64,000 bases of DNA. It comes from UBA4742 sp963773335 (GTDB lineage: Bacteria > Actinomycetota > Acidimicrobiia > Acidimicrobiales > Acidimicrobilacustridaceae). The translations under genes were made by a program, and so were the position numbers. The stretch is from positions 1,178,001-1,242,000 of the forward strand of contig CAVZAT010000004.1 of assembly GCA_963773335.1 (NCBI GenBank), read 5' to 3'. Every line of letters starts with the position of its first letter. Position 1 is the stretch's first letter. This document shows positions 35,067 through 44,314 of this stretch, in pieces. The notes under the pieces are model-generated. The model saw nothing but the letters and a program-made list of their open reading frames with translations, searched no databases and was not told the DNA's origin.

Positions 35067-36530
35067 ATGTCTCGACCCACCTGGCCCTCCGTCGTGGCAG
35101 TGGTGGTGGTCACGCTGCTGGCCGGGGCGTGCAGCAGCGCCAACCCCAACCGCAACCGCACCATCGACGGCGTCGCTCCCGGCGCGACCCCGCCCACCTG
35201 CACGGTGACGCTGCCAGCCAACGCGCCGACGCCCACGGTGGTCACGGTGGTCGCGTCGTTCGACCCACGATCAGCGGCGGCGGCCGCCAGCCTGGTGGCC
35301 CAGTTCAACGACGCCCAGCACCGGATCAAGGTCGTGCTCCAGCCGGCCACCAGCGACGGCGCGGTGCAACAGCAGCTGGCGCATGCCACCACCGCCAGCT
35401 CGTCGCCCGCCCTGGTGGTCCTCGACGACATCCGCGCCCAGTCGGTGGCCGACAGCGGCAAGGTGTTGCCCGCCGCCACGTGCATGAAGGCGGCGGGGAC
35501 TGACACCAACGTCTTCCTCCCGGCCGCCAAGTCGTACTACACGGTCGAGGGCGAGCAACTGGCCGCGTCGGCCAACCTCAGCGTCCCGATCATGTACTTC
35601 GACCGCACCAGCTTCCGGACCGCCGGCCTCGATCCCAGCCACCCACCCCAGACGCTCGACGAGGTCTACCAGGACGCGGTGAAGCTCAAGCAGGCCGCAC
35701 CCACGTCGGTGCCGCTGGCCATGAGCGAATCCTCGTGGTGGGTCGAGACCTGGCTGACCGGCGCGGGCTCCGCCATCGTCAACAACAACGACGGACGCTC
35801 GGCGCCGGCTGACGGATCGACGTTCAACAGCGCCAAGTCGGTCGCCATCCACCAGTGGATGCAGAAGATGTACGCCGCTGACCTGGTCGACCTGGTACCC
35901 GACACCGGCAGCCAGCACGACGCCGAGTTGGACCTGGCCGATCGCAAGTCGGCCATGCTCTTCGACTCCTCGACCAGCATCGGTGACCTCGACGCGCTCA
36001 TGGCCGGCACGCTCGACCCCACCACCTGGAACCTGCCCTCGGTGACGGTGCTCCCCTCCCCCGGTCCGACCCTCGACCTCGACGTGGCCCCCATCCCCGG
36101 CCTCGAGTTGCCTGGCCGCGGCCAGGTGAGCGGGAGCGCCTGGTATCTCACGAGCAACTCGTCGCCGGCCACCCAGGCCGCAGCTTGGACGTTCCTGACC
36201 TGGTGGAACCAGCCGGCCCAGCAGGCGGTCTGGAACCTGCAGGGCGCCTACCTGCCCTACAACACCCAGGCCGTGAACCGCTCGGGCCTCCAGCAGGTGT
36301 GGCAGAACACCCGCAAGGGCCACTGGCTCGACACGGCCTACACCGAGATGACCAACTTCGACACCCAGTCGCCCGGGCCGCTCATCGGCCCCTACTCCGC
36401 GGTCCGGGCCGCCATCGTGCAGTCCCTGACCGATGTGACCGCAGGAGGGATGGATCCCCAGATCGTGGTCACCGAGACCGACCAGACGATCGAACAGGAT
36501 CTGGTCGAGTACACGCTCGCCCATTCGTGA
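35067..36530 (+). CDS. extracellular solute-binding protein family 1 (sugar-type), lipoprotein
   Basis: 487 residues. Signal peptide ends LLAGACSS, a lipobox. The mature protein follows the type-1 sugar-binding pattern: TVVTVVASFDP, FNDAQHRIKVVLQP, VPIMYFDRTSFRTAGLDPS, RKSAMLFDSSTSI and QAAAWTFLTWWNQPAQQAVW. It would bind a carbohydrate or similar ligand for an ABC importer, but no permease or ATPase gene is next to it; it is the second orphan binding protein in the window. Starts 11 bases after the upstream gene. Confidence 0.85.
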   Translation: MSRPTWPSVVAVVVVTLLAGACSSANPNRNRTIDGVAPGATPPTCTVTLPANAPTPTVVTVVASFDPRSAAAAASLVAQFNDAQHRIKVVLQPATSDGAVQQQLAHATTASSSPALVVLDDIRAQSVADSGKVLPAATCMKAAGTDTNVFLPAAKSYYTVEGEQLAASANLSVPIMYFDRTSFRTAGLDPSHPPQTLDEVYQDAVKLKQAAPTSVPLAMSESSWWVETWLTGAGSAIVNNNDGRSAPADGSTFNSAKSVAIHQWMQKMYAADLVDLVPDTGSQHDAELDLADRKSAMLFDSSTSIGDLDALMAGTLDPTTWNLPSVTVLPSPGPTLDLDVAPIPGLELPGRGQVSGSAWYLTSNSSPATQAAAWTFLTWWNQPAQQAVWNLQGAYLPYNTQAVNRSGLQQVWQNTRKGHWLDTAYTEMTNFDTQSPGPLIGPYSAVRAAIVQSLTDVTAGGMDPQIVVTETDQTIEQDLVEYTLAHS

Positions 36531-36621
36531 AACAGGTTGAAACTTGGTGAGACAACCTGAGATGATCTGACGATTGCCGGCGGACGCCGACCCCTTCGCA
36601 CACGACGAGAGGTCCGTCCCC

Positions 36622-37935
36622 ATGCCCAGCCTGTGGGAGCTGTTCATCGACCGTGGCCGTGACCAGCAGCCCTGCCACCTGCCCCGCCGCCTCGGGCGCC
36701 GGTCCCGGGTGGTCGGCGCCCTGGGCGTAGCCGTCCTGATCTGGGGCGCCGTGGTGGCCAGCACAGGGGCCCGCGCCCGCCCGGCCCTGGCCACGGTGAC
36801 GCACCACCTCGGCTTCGAGGCCACCGTGCTGGGCTGGACGAGTTGGTACGGCAGCTACGACCTGGGTGCCATCGGCACCGGCTGGTGCATCGACCACGGC
36901 TCGGCCGCCCCCGACGCCGCCTTCGGCTACCGGCCGGGCAACCCCACCGATCTTCGAGACGACACCAAGGCGGCCATGGCATGGGCGGTCACCACCGTCG
37001 GCGGGGACACGGACCCGGTGCGAGCCGCCGCCCTGATGCTGGTCCTGCACGACCTGCGCGGCGCGGTGTACCCCTACGGCCGCCTCGACGTCGACACCTT
37101 GACCACCGCCCAGCTGGCTGGGTTCGGGGGCCGGGAAGCGGCCGTCATCGCCCAGGCCCAGGCCATCAAGACCGATGCCCTCGCGCATGGCGCCCGGCGC
37201 GGCCCCCTGCACCTGGCGGTGGCGACCCAGGGCACCGGTCCGAGCTCGGGTCAGGTGGTGGCCACGTTGACCGATGCCCGCGGCGCGGCCATGGGTGGCG
37301 CGTCGTTGACGCTGGGCGCCGACGGTGCGGACCTCGGCGCGCCCTCCGGCCAGGTCACCGGGCCCGACGGCCGAGTGACCGCCCCGTTCGACCTTCCCGC
37401 CGGATGGACCACCGGCGCCGGACCCGCGGTGGTCACCTTCACCGCTCGGGTGGTGACCCCCGACCCGACGTTGTCGGCCTGGGAGCCCTCGACCGTCGCG
37501 GCCCAGCGCATCGTCATCCCGGCCTCGGTGACCCTCTCGGCCGCCGCCCACCTCACCCGACCACCCGTATCGACGACCACCACCACGACCACCCGACCCA
37601 AGCCCACCACCACCACGGTCCCGGCCTCGACCACCACCACGACCACCCGACCCAAGCCCACCACCACCACGGTCCCGGCCTCGACCACCACCACGACCAC
37701 CCGACCCAAGCCCACCACCACCACGGTCCCGGCCTCGACCACCACCATGGTCACGACACCAGCCCGTCCGGCCTCGACCACCACCATCGGCGGGCAGCTG
37801 CCGGTCACTGGCTCGAACAGCGCCGGGTGGGCGCTGGTCGGTGCGGGTCTGGTGCTGGTGGGAGCCGCGCTGGCGCTCACCGGTCGGGATCTCGGTCGGT
37901 CGGCGCCCGATCCGACCCGTCCCCGCGGTGGCTGA
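36622..37935 (+). CDS. LPXTG-like cell-surface protein with Thr/Pro repeat stalk
   Basis: 437 residues. A late signal segment (about 28-55) is followed by a domain with GWCIDHGSAAPD, an Ig-like stretch (VVATLTDARGAAMGGASLTL), then three 18-19 residue units of TTTTRPKPTTTTVPAS type forming a probable glycosylated stalk. The C-terminus has LPVTGSN, a hydrophobic helix and an Arg-containing tail, the layout of a sortase substrate. ATG 36622 is chosen over an upstream TTG as GAGAGG precedes it. No sortase gene is in the window. Ligand or host function unknown. Confidence 0.8.
   Translation: MPSLWELFIDRGRDQQPCHLPRRLGRRSRVVGALGVAVLIWGAVVASTGARARPALATVTHHLGFEATVLGWTSWYGSYDLGAIGTGWCIDHGSAAPDAAFGYRPGNPTDLRDDTKAAMAWAVTTVGGDTDPVRAAALMLVLHDLRGAVYPYGRLDVDTLTTAQLAGFGGREAAVIAQAQAIKTDALAHGARRGPLHLAVATQGTGPSSGQVVATLTDARGAAMGGASLTLGADGADLGAPSGQVTGPDGRVTAPFDLPAGWTTGAGPAVVTFTARVVTPDPTLSAWEPSTVAAQRIVIPASVTLSAAAHLTRPPVSTTTTTTTRPKPTTTTVPASTTTTTTRPKPTTTTVPASTTTTTTRPKPTTTTVPASTTTMVTTPARPASTTTIGGQLPVTGSNSAGWALVGAGLVLVGAALALTGRDLGRSAPDPTRPRGG
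37570..37734 (+). repeat. in-frame 54-bp tandem repeat, three copies (57+54+54)
   Basis: The second (37627-37680) and third (37681-37734) units are identical, and the first (37570-37626) differs by one inserted codon. Each encodes a Thr/Pro/Lys stalk unit of the surface protein. Identity at all bases, including third positions, points to recent duplication or gene conversion, and copy number probably varies among strains. Confidence 0.9.
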
Positions 37936-37969
37936 CCGATGTCACCGCCCGCCGGTAGGATGGTTGCTC

Positions 37970-39569
37970 GTGCCTCCCTCCCCGCCCGACGACAAACCGG
38001 CTGGCATCACGCGGCGCACGATGCTGCTCGGTGCCGGGTTCGGGTTGGCCAACGTGGCTCTGGTGGGCGCGTTGGTGACCGAGCGCAGCGGGGCCTCGGA
38101 CTCGTCCACCACCCCCACATCCCGGGTGGCGGTCAAAGGCGAGCGGGTCCAGCACGCGCCGCCGGCCATCGACGGGGCGCAGCCACCACCCGCTGGCCAT
38201 GTGTTCGACCGGGTCATCACCGGGGGACGGGTGATCGATCCCGACACCGGCTACGACCAGGTGGCCAACGTGGGCATCGACGGTGATCGCATCACGGCCA
38301 TCTCCACCAAGTCGCTCACGGGCAAGGCCAGCATCGACGCGGCCAACCTGGTGGTGGCGCCCGGTTTCATCGACCTGCTCTCATACGAGCCCAACGACTT
38401 CGGCACCTGGTACAAGATCGGCGACGGCATCACCACCAACCTGGGGATGCACGGGCTCAACAGCCTGCCCGATGCCTTCTTCGAGTTCTACGGCAGCGGC
38501 GCCAACCGACCGCCGGTCCACTACGGCGGCGCGTTCGACGACCCGTGGATGCGCTTGCACGACCACATCCCCACCCGGGCGGCGCTGGGCTCGCAGATCT
38601 CCGAGCTCTCGGCCCAGGTCGAGTCCGGCTTCGGCTCCGGTTGGCTGGGCGTCGACTTCGAGCCCGAGTACACCCCGTGGGTCACCGACACCGAGATCAC
38701 CGCCTTGGCCACGGTGGCCGCGAAGTACGACATGCCCGTCTTCTTCCACGCGCGGTACTCGTCGCCCAACGAGCCGGGCAAGAACAACGCCGCCGCACTG
38801 GCCGAGGTGCTCCAGATCGCCGAGACCACCGGTGCATCCGTGCACGTCGACCACATCACCAGCACCGGCGGCACCCACACCATGCCCCAGAGCGTCGCGA
38901 CCCTCGAGCAGGCCCGCGCCCGGGGTGTGGACGTCACCGCCTGCATGTACCCCTATACGTTCTGGGCCACCTACGCGGCCTCCCCCCGATTCGGCGAGGG
39001 CTGGCAACAGCGCTACGAGATCAGCTACGGCGACCTGCAGATCCCCGGCACCCCCCAGCGCCTGACCGAAGCCACCTTCGTCCAGGCGCAGCGCCGCAAC
39101 GCGCTCGGTGGCGGCCTACGCCATTCCCGAGGCCGACGTGGTCACCGGCCTCCAGACCGACTGGATCATGCTGGGCAGCGATTGCATCCTCGACGCCCCC
39201 CTGGCCGGCCACGCGCCCGACAATCATCCCCGCGGTGCAGGGTGCATGACCCGGGTGCTCGGCCACTACGTACGTGAGCGCAAGACGCTGACGCTCATGG
39301 ACGCGCTCAAGAAGATGACGATCCTGCCGGCCCGCCGCCTCGAGAAGCGGGCCCCGGCCCTGACCAAGAAAGGGCGTCTGCAACTGGGTGCCGATGCCGA
39401 CATCACCATCTTCGATCCGGCCACGGTGTCGGACGCCTCCACCATCGACAACCCGGCCCAGATGGCCACCGGCGTCGAATACGTGCTGGTGATGGGTCAG
39501 CTGGTCAAGGAGGGCGAGACCGTGCACCACGATGTGCGGCCCGGGCTGCCCATCAAGTCGGTGGTCTAG
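37970..39569 (+). CDS. Tat-exported amidohydrolase, D-aminoacylase-like, frameshifted
   Basis: About 532 residues. It begins with a twin-arginine signal (ITRRTMLLGAGFGLA). The barrel has DRVITGGRVIDPDTGYD, VVAPGFIDLLSYEPN, VFFHARYSSP, VHVDHITSTGG and IMLGSDCIL, matching N-acyl-D-amino-acid deacylases, except that the metal-binding HxH after APGFID is absent. The C-terminal part (LPARRLEKRAPALTKKGRLQ, GADADITIFDP) lies in the next frame; one extra G at about 39103-39112 accounts for it. GTG start with a GGTAGGA site. Substrate unknown; an altered metal site would make standard deacylase chemistry doubtful. Confidence 0.8.
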
Positions 39570-39604
39570 AAGCTCGCCGGTCCGGAACGCGGTGGCCTCG
39601 GCCA

Positions 39605-39955
39605 TCACCCGGTCGGCTGGCCACAGCTCGGGTTGGTGCCGAGCACAGCCAGGATGTCAGCTTCCGACGCCGAGGCCGCCGGCCCGTAGGCAGAGATGAG
39701 CACGCCTCGCACCTGCGAGCTCCCGTCGTGCAGGGCCAGGACCAGCGACTCGTAGTCGGGATCGCTGGCCCCCTCGAAGCGGTACTGGCGGTCGATGTGG
39801 ATCTGGTGGGGATCGACGGGCCCCTGACCCGACAGCACCAGTTGGCCACCGCGGATCTCGAAGTCGGCATCGAACCCGGCCTGGCGCAGCGCCTCGAGCT
39901 GCGGAGTCTCGGTGCGGGCCTGGGCGGGCAGCTGGGCGTCGTCGTCGTCGACCAT
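39605..39955 (-). CDS. hypothetical protein (116 aa)
   Basis: A 116-residue acidic protein with a core DADFEIRGGQLVLSGQGPV and an ESLVLALHDGSSQVRGVLISAYGP segment, likely a small mixed fold. Similar short actinobacterial proteins carry unfounded annotations; I assign none. ATG 39953-39955 follows GGAGGAACC. It begins 14 bases downstream of the MidA-like gene stop on the same strand and is likely cotranscribed. Confidence 0.7.
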   Translation of the reverse strand: MVDDDDAQLPAQARTETPQLEALRQAGFDADFEIRGGQLVLSGQGPVDPHQIHIDRQYRFEGASDPDYESLVLALHDGSSQVRGVLISAYGPAASASEADILAVLGTNPSCGQPTG

Positions 39956-39969
39956 GGTTCCTCCGAGGA

Positions 39970-41551
39970 TCAACCGAGCCGTTGGGGTGGCCCGAAGGCG
40001 TTGTCGGGGAAGGGTACGTCGGCCGGGGAGAGCATCATCACCCGATAGCCGCTCGAAGACGACCGGAACTCGCTGACCAGCAACAGCGCGGCAGCCAGGG
40101 CGTGGGCACCCGCGCTCGCTCCCTCGGCCAACCGGCCGGGGACCAGCCGGTCGAGCGCGGCCGGTGAAGCCAGGTCGACGGGCAGCACCTCGAGCGCTCC
40201 CTGGGGCCCGGCGAAGCGCACCCGCAGACCGTGGCGGCGCGCCAGGCGCCCGACCTCACCGAAGTCCACGTCCCAGGTCAGGTCGCTGGTCCCCGGGGCG
40301 CGATAGGGGTCACGGCCGTGGACCTGGTCGACGGCGTAGACCCGCAGGCGGGACTCGTCGGTGTCGATCCCGTCGATGGTGGCGTCGCCGTAGTCGATGA
40401 ACATCGCCACTCCCAACGAGCCGGGGCGACGCAGGATGTCGGCCAGGTTGGCGATGAGCCGGGGCAACGTCGGGGCCCAGTAGAGGTCGGCGGGCGGCTC
40501 ACCGGTGTCACGGACCTGCTCGACCATGGGCACAACCCGGGCCAGGTACGCGGCCAGCTCTTCGGGCCACGGCCCCGCTCGTCCCTTCTCGTCGAACCAC
40601 CCCCAGCTCAACGGGACCTCGAGCTCGGTGCGACCCTCGGGTCCTTCGGTCACGTGCACCCGCACGATCTCGCCGGAGGGATCCACCCGCAGGCACTCGT
40701 GCACCAGCGCGTCGAGCAACTCGTTGGCCACGATGGCGCCCCGGAACGGTCCGTCCCAGGACACCTCGACGGCGTCGACGGCACGGATCTCGGCCCGTCC
40801 GGCGGCGATGGATGCGGCCAGAGCCGGCCGCCTGACGCTCGCGGATGGCCGGGCTCCGGTCTCCCAGGACGTAGCGCAACCCCGAGCGATACGGTGCCCA
40901 CGTCTCGGTCTCGGGTGACCACACGTGGTCGAGCACGTCCTGGGCCAGGCGCCCTTCGCCCCCGCCCAGCTCGAGGATGGTGAGCGGGTCGACGTCGTCG
41001 AGACGACCGGCCCAGGTCCACTCGTCGACGATGGTGCGGATCGACTCGGCCACCATCACGCCGAACAGCGGCGACATCCGTTGGGGATAGGTCCAGAAGT
41101 GCCCGTCGGTGCCGAAGCGGACCTCGCCCGTGCTGTAGTAGCCGGTCTGATCGTCATAGAGGCACCGTTCGGCGAAGGCCGCGAAGCTGGGCGCACCCAA
41201 CACCTGAGACGGCTCGGTGGCCCGCACGGGCCTCGGCTGGGGCGGCAGGTCCGGCGACCCGTCCCAGGCCTCGGTGTAGGCGCTGTCGGTGTAGCGCACG
41301 GCGTCGCCGTAGGCGCCGAACCACCCGGCGTCGACCCGTCCCGGATCGGAGCCACGGGCGTCGGTCAGCGCCGCGAACGACGACAGCTCACCTCCCGGGT
41401 AGCCGGCGGCGGCGGCCTGGACCAGGTCGCGTTCGTGGTCGTCGAGCTCGCCTTCGAGCTCCAGGCCGTCCAGGTTGCCCTCGGCCAACTGGTCACGCCT
41501 GTCGGGATCCCCCATCGCGTCCAGGGCCACGAGCACGTCACGGATCGCCAC
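39970..41551 (-). CDS. MidA/NDUFAF7-like SAM-dependent methyltransferase with N-terminal extension, frameshifted
   Basis: About 526 residues. The C-terminal 380 residues are the DUF185 methyltransferase family: QTGYYSTGEVRFGTDGHFWTYP, ILELGGGEGRLAQDVL (SAM loop), FRGAIVANELLDALVHE and FIDYGD. In mitochondria the homologue methylates a complex I subunit; bacterial targets are unknown. About 130 N-terminal residues (acidic, EGELDDHERDLVQAAAAGYPG) are an extra domain. One extra base near 40820-40832 shifts frame. GTG at 41549-41551 is the likeliest start, weak ribosome site. Divergent from the RHH-like small gene. Confidence 0.8.
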
Positions 41552-41698
41552 CCGGCGAGCGTATCGAGCCGGTTCGCGCCAACGCACCGGCGGTCGGGAT
41601 CCGGCGCGGGCAACGCCATCCGGCCCGACGCGTCGCGTCGGAGCCGGACCAGAGCGGTGCTACAAACAAGACCTAGGATGGGCGAGGGAAGGAATCCG

Positions 41699-41929
41699 AT
41701 GGCTGAGACGCGCAAGGCGATACACGCGTTCCTGACTCCCGAGGCCCACGAGGCCTGGCACGAGTTCGCGGCCGAGAACGGCGTCTCGGTGTCCGCACTC
41801 ATCGAGGCCATGGCCACGGACTGGCAGGACCGTCGCGACGGCGACGGCTTCGACCTGCCCGAGATCGAGGAGCTGGCCCGCAGCGCCCGGCGCATCGACG
41901 CGCAACGCCGGCGACGCGCCCGGGCCTGA
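41699..41929 (+). CDS. small ribbon-helix-helix-like protein
   Basis: 76 residues: TRKAIHAFLTPEAHEAWHEFAAENGVS is consistent with a beta-strand and two helices of an RHH (CopG-like) DNA-binding fold, followed by an acidic linker and a C-terminal Arg-rich tail. ATG 41699 follows GGGAAGGA; an earlier in-frame ATG at 41678 is possible. It lies 9 bases upstream of the molybdopterin oxidoreductase gene and is probably its cotranscribed regulator, or an unrelated antitoxin-like protein; no toxin gene is next to it. Confidence 0.6.
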   Translation: MAETRKAIHAFLTPEAHEAWHEFAAENGVSVSALIEAMATDWQDRRDGDGFDLPEIEELARSARRIDAQRRRRARA

Positions 41930-41938
41930 CGTCGGCCC

Positions 41939-44263
41939 GTGGCCCACGCCTCAGATCAGGACGACGACGACGCCACCCTGCAGGTCACCCCACCCCAGCA
42001 GCGAGCGGCCGGGATGGCCGCGGTGGTCGCTTCGGGCCGAATCGCCCTGGCCCAGATGGGTCCGGTGCGCACGGCCCGGACGCTGCTGCGGGTCAACCAG
42101 CGCCAGGGCTTCGACTGCCCCGGCTGCGCCTGGCCCGAACCCGACCACCGCTCCCCCTTCGAGTTCTGCGAGAACGGGGCCAAGGCCGTGGCCGAGGAGG
42201 CCACGACCCGACGGGTCTCCCGCGACCTGTTCGCCCGCCACACCCTCGACCAGCTCCGCACCCACAGCGACCACTGGTTGGGCCAGCAGGGTCGGCTGAT
42301 CGAGCCGATGTGGCTGGCGCCCGGCGCCGAGCACTACGAGCCGATCTCGTGGGACGCGGCCTTCGCGCTGGTGGCCCGCACCCTCGGCGACCTCGACCAT
42401 CCCGACCAGGCCGCCTTCTACACCTCGGGGCGCACCAGCAACGAGGCGGCCTTCCTCTACCAGCTGTTCGTGCGGGCCCTGGGCACCAACAACCTGCCGG
42501 ACTGCTCGAACCTGTGCCACGAGTCGAGCGGTGCGGCGTTGAGCGAAACCATCGGCGTGGGCAAGGGCAGCGTGTCGCTCGACGACATCCATCAGGCCGA
42601 TCTCATCCTGGTGGTGGGCCAGAACCCGGGAACCAACCACCCCCGCATGCTCACCGCGCTGGAGCGGGCCAAGCGCAACGGCGCGCGCATCATCGCCGTC
42701 AACCCGCTCCCCGAGGCCGGTCTGATGGCCTTCGCCAACCCCCAACGACCCCGCGGGCTGCTCGGCGCGGCCACGCCACTGGCCGACCTGTTCCTGCAGG
42801 TGCGGTTGAACGGCGACCTGGCCCTGTTCCAGGCCCTCAACCGCCTGGTGGTCGAGCGAGACGCCGAGCAGCCCGGCGCCATCGATCGCGCCTTCGTCGA
42901 CGCCCACTGCGACGGCCTGACCGCCCTGGTCGACCACCTGGGCACCACCGAGTGGCCGGAGCTGCTGGAGGCCTCCGGGTTGGATCGGACCCAGATCGAG
43001 CAGGCGGCCGAACTGGTGCTCGGCTCATCGCGCACCATCGTGTGCTGGGCCATGGGCCTCACCCAGCACGCCAACGCCGTGGCCACCATCCGGGAGATCG
43101 TGAACCTGCTCCTGCTGCGGGGAAGCATCGGTCGTCCCGGCGCCGGGGTGTGTCCGGTTCGGGGGCACTCCAACGTGCAGGGCGACCGCACCATGGGCAT
43201 CTGGGAACGGCCGCCCGACTGGCTGCTCGACGCCCTCCACGACGAGTTCGGCTTCGAGCCTCCCCGGCTCCCCGGTCTGGATGTGGTGGACACCATCCGG
43301 GCCATGGTCGACGGTCGCGTCCAGGTGTTCATGGCCCTGGGCGGCAACTTCGTGTCCGCCACCCCCGACACCGAGGTCACGACCGCGGCACTGGCCGGCT
43401 GTGACCTGACCGTCCAGGTGTCGACCAAGCTCAACCGCTCGCACCTGCATCCCGGGCGCCAGGCCCTGATCCTGCCCTGCCTGGGACGAACCGAGATCGA
43501 CCGCCAGCGCACCGGGCCCCAGGTGGTCTCGGTGGAGGACTCGATGGGCGTGGTGCACGCCTCGCGGGGGCACCTGGAGCCGGCGGGGCCCGACCTGCTG
43601 AGCGAGGTGTCGATCGTGTGCCGCCTGGCCCGGCGCACGCTGGGGGACCACCCGGGCGTGCCCTGGGAGGAGCTCGAGGACGACTACGCCGCCATCCGCG
43701 ATCGCATCGCCCGGGTCATCCCGGGGTTCGCCGGATTCAACCGGCGTCTGGCCGAGCCTGGCGGGTTCGAGCTCCCCCACCCGGCGCGCGACGAACGGCG
43801 CTTCCCCACCCGTTCCGGTCGTGCGCAGTTGAGCGTCAACCCGCTCGAGGTCCTGCGGTTGCCACCGGGGCGGCTGCTGATGCAGACCATCCGCTCCCAC
43901 GACCAGTACAACACCACCATCTACGGGCTCGACGACCGCTACCGGGGCATCCACCAAGGTCGACGAGTGGTGTTCGTGAACCCCGACGACCTGGCCGAGC
44001 TGGGTCTGGCCGACGCCGACCAGGTCGACCTGACATCGGAGCACCACAGCACCGAGCGGGTGGCCGAGGGCTTCCGGGTGGTGTCGTACCCCACGGCGCG
44101 GGGGTGCTGCGCCACCTACTTCCCCGAGACCAACGTGCTGGTCCCCCTGGACAGCACGGCCGCGATCAGCAACACCCCGACCTCCAAGTCACTGGTGGTC
44201 AGACTCACGCGGAGCGGAGACCCAGGTGGGCGAGGCCTCCAGACCGAACCGCGGCACCCATGA
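41939..44263 (+). CDS. FdhF/YdeP-family molybdopterin oxidoreductase
   Basis: 774 residues. The YdeP-type signatures are FDCPGCAWPEP near residue 60, FYTSGRTSNEAAFLYQLFVRALGTNNLPDC (split over two motifs), GQNPGTNHPRMLTALE, GARIIAVNPLPEAGL and the molybdopterin-binding C-terminal domain (TIRSHDQYNTTIYGLDDRYRG). The N-terminal cysteines could carry a cluster; the catalytic metal ligand is not obvious. YdeP homologues resemble formate dehydrogenase H but their reaction is unknown; in enterobacteria YdeP is linked to acid resistance. GTG start at 41939. No fdhD or cofactor genes nearby. Confidence 0.88.
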   Translation: MAHASDQDDDDATLQVTPPQQRAAGMAAVVASGRIALAQMGPVRTARTLLRVNQRQGFDCPGCAWPEPDHRSPFEFCENGAKAVAEEATTRRVSRDLFARHTLDQLRTHSDHWLGQQGRLIEPMWLAPGAEHYEPISWDAAFALVARTLGDLDHPDQAAFYTSGRTSNEAAFLYQLFVRALGTNNLPDCSNLCHESSGAALSETIGVGKGSVSLDDIHQADLILVVGQNPGTNHPRMLTALERAKRNGARIIAVNPLPEAGLMAFANPQRPRGLLGAATPLADLFLQVRLNGDLALFQALNRLVVERDAEQPGAIDRAFVDAHCDGLTALVDHLGTTEWPELLEASGLDRTQIEQAAELVLGSSRTIVCWAMGLTQHANAVATIREIVNLLLLRGSIGRPGAGVCPVRGHSNVQGDRTMGIWERPPDWLLDALHDEFGFEPPRLPGLDVVDTIRAMVDGRVQVFMALGGNFVSATPDTEVTTAALAGCDLTVQVSTKLNRSHLHPGRQALILPCLGRTEIDRQRTGPQVVSVEDSMGVVHASRGHLEPAGPDLLSEVSIVCRLARRTLGDHPGVPWEELEDDYAAIRDRIARVIPGFAGFNRRLAEPGGFELPHPARDERRFPTRSGRAQLSVNPLEVLRLPPGRLLMQTIRSHDQYNTTIYGLDDRYRGIHQGRRVVFVNPDDLAELGLADADQVDLTSEHHSTERVAEGFRVVSYPTARGCCATYFPETNVLVPLDSTAAISNTPTSKSLVVRLTRSGDPGGRGLQTEPRHP

Positions 44264-44314
44264 CACCCACATGCCGTGGGCGCCCGCAGGGAGGCGTGCC
44301 GACCGAAGGGCCAA

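Noticed and set aside
37570..37734. CRISPR-like repeats
   Set aside because: Units are contiguous without spacers and encode an in-frame Thr/Pro stalk.
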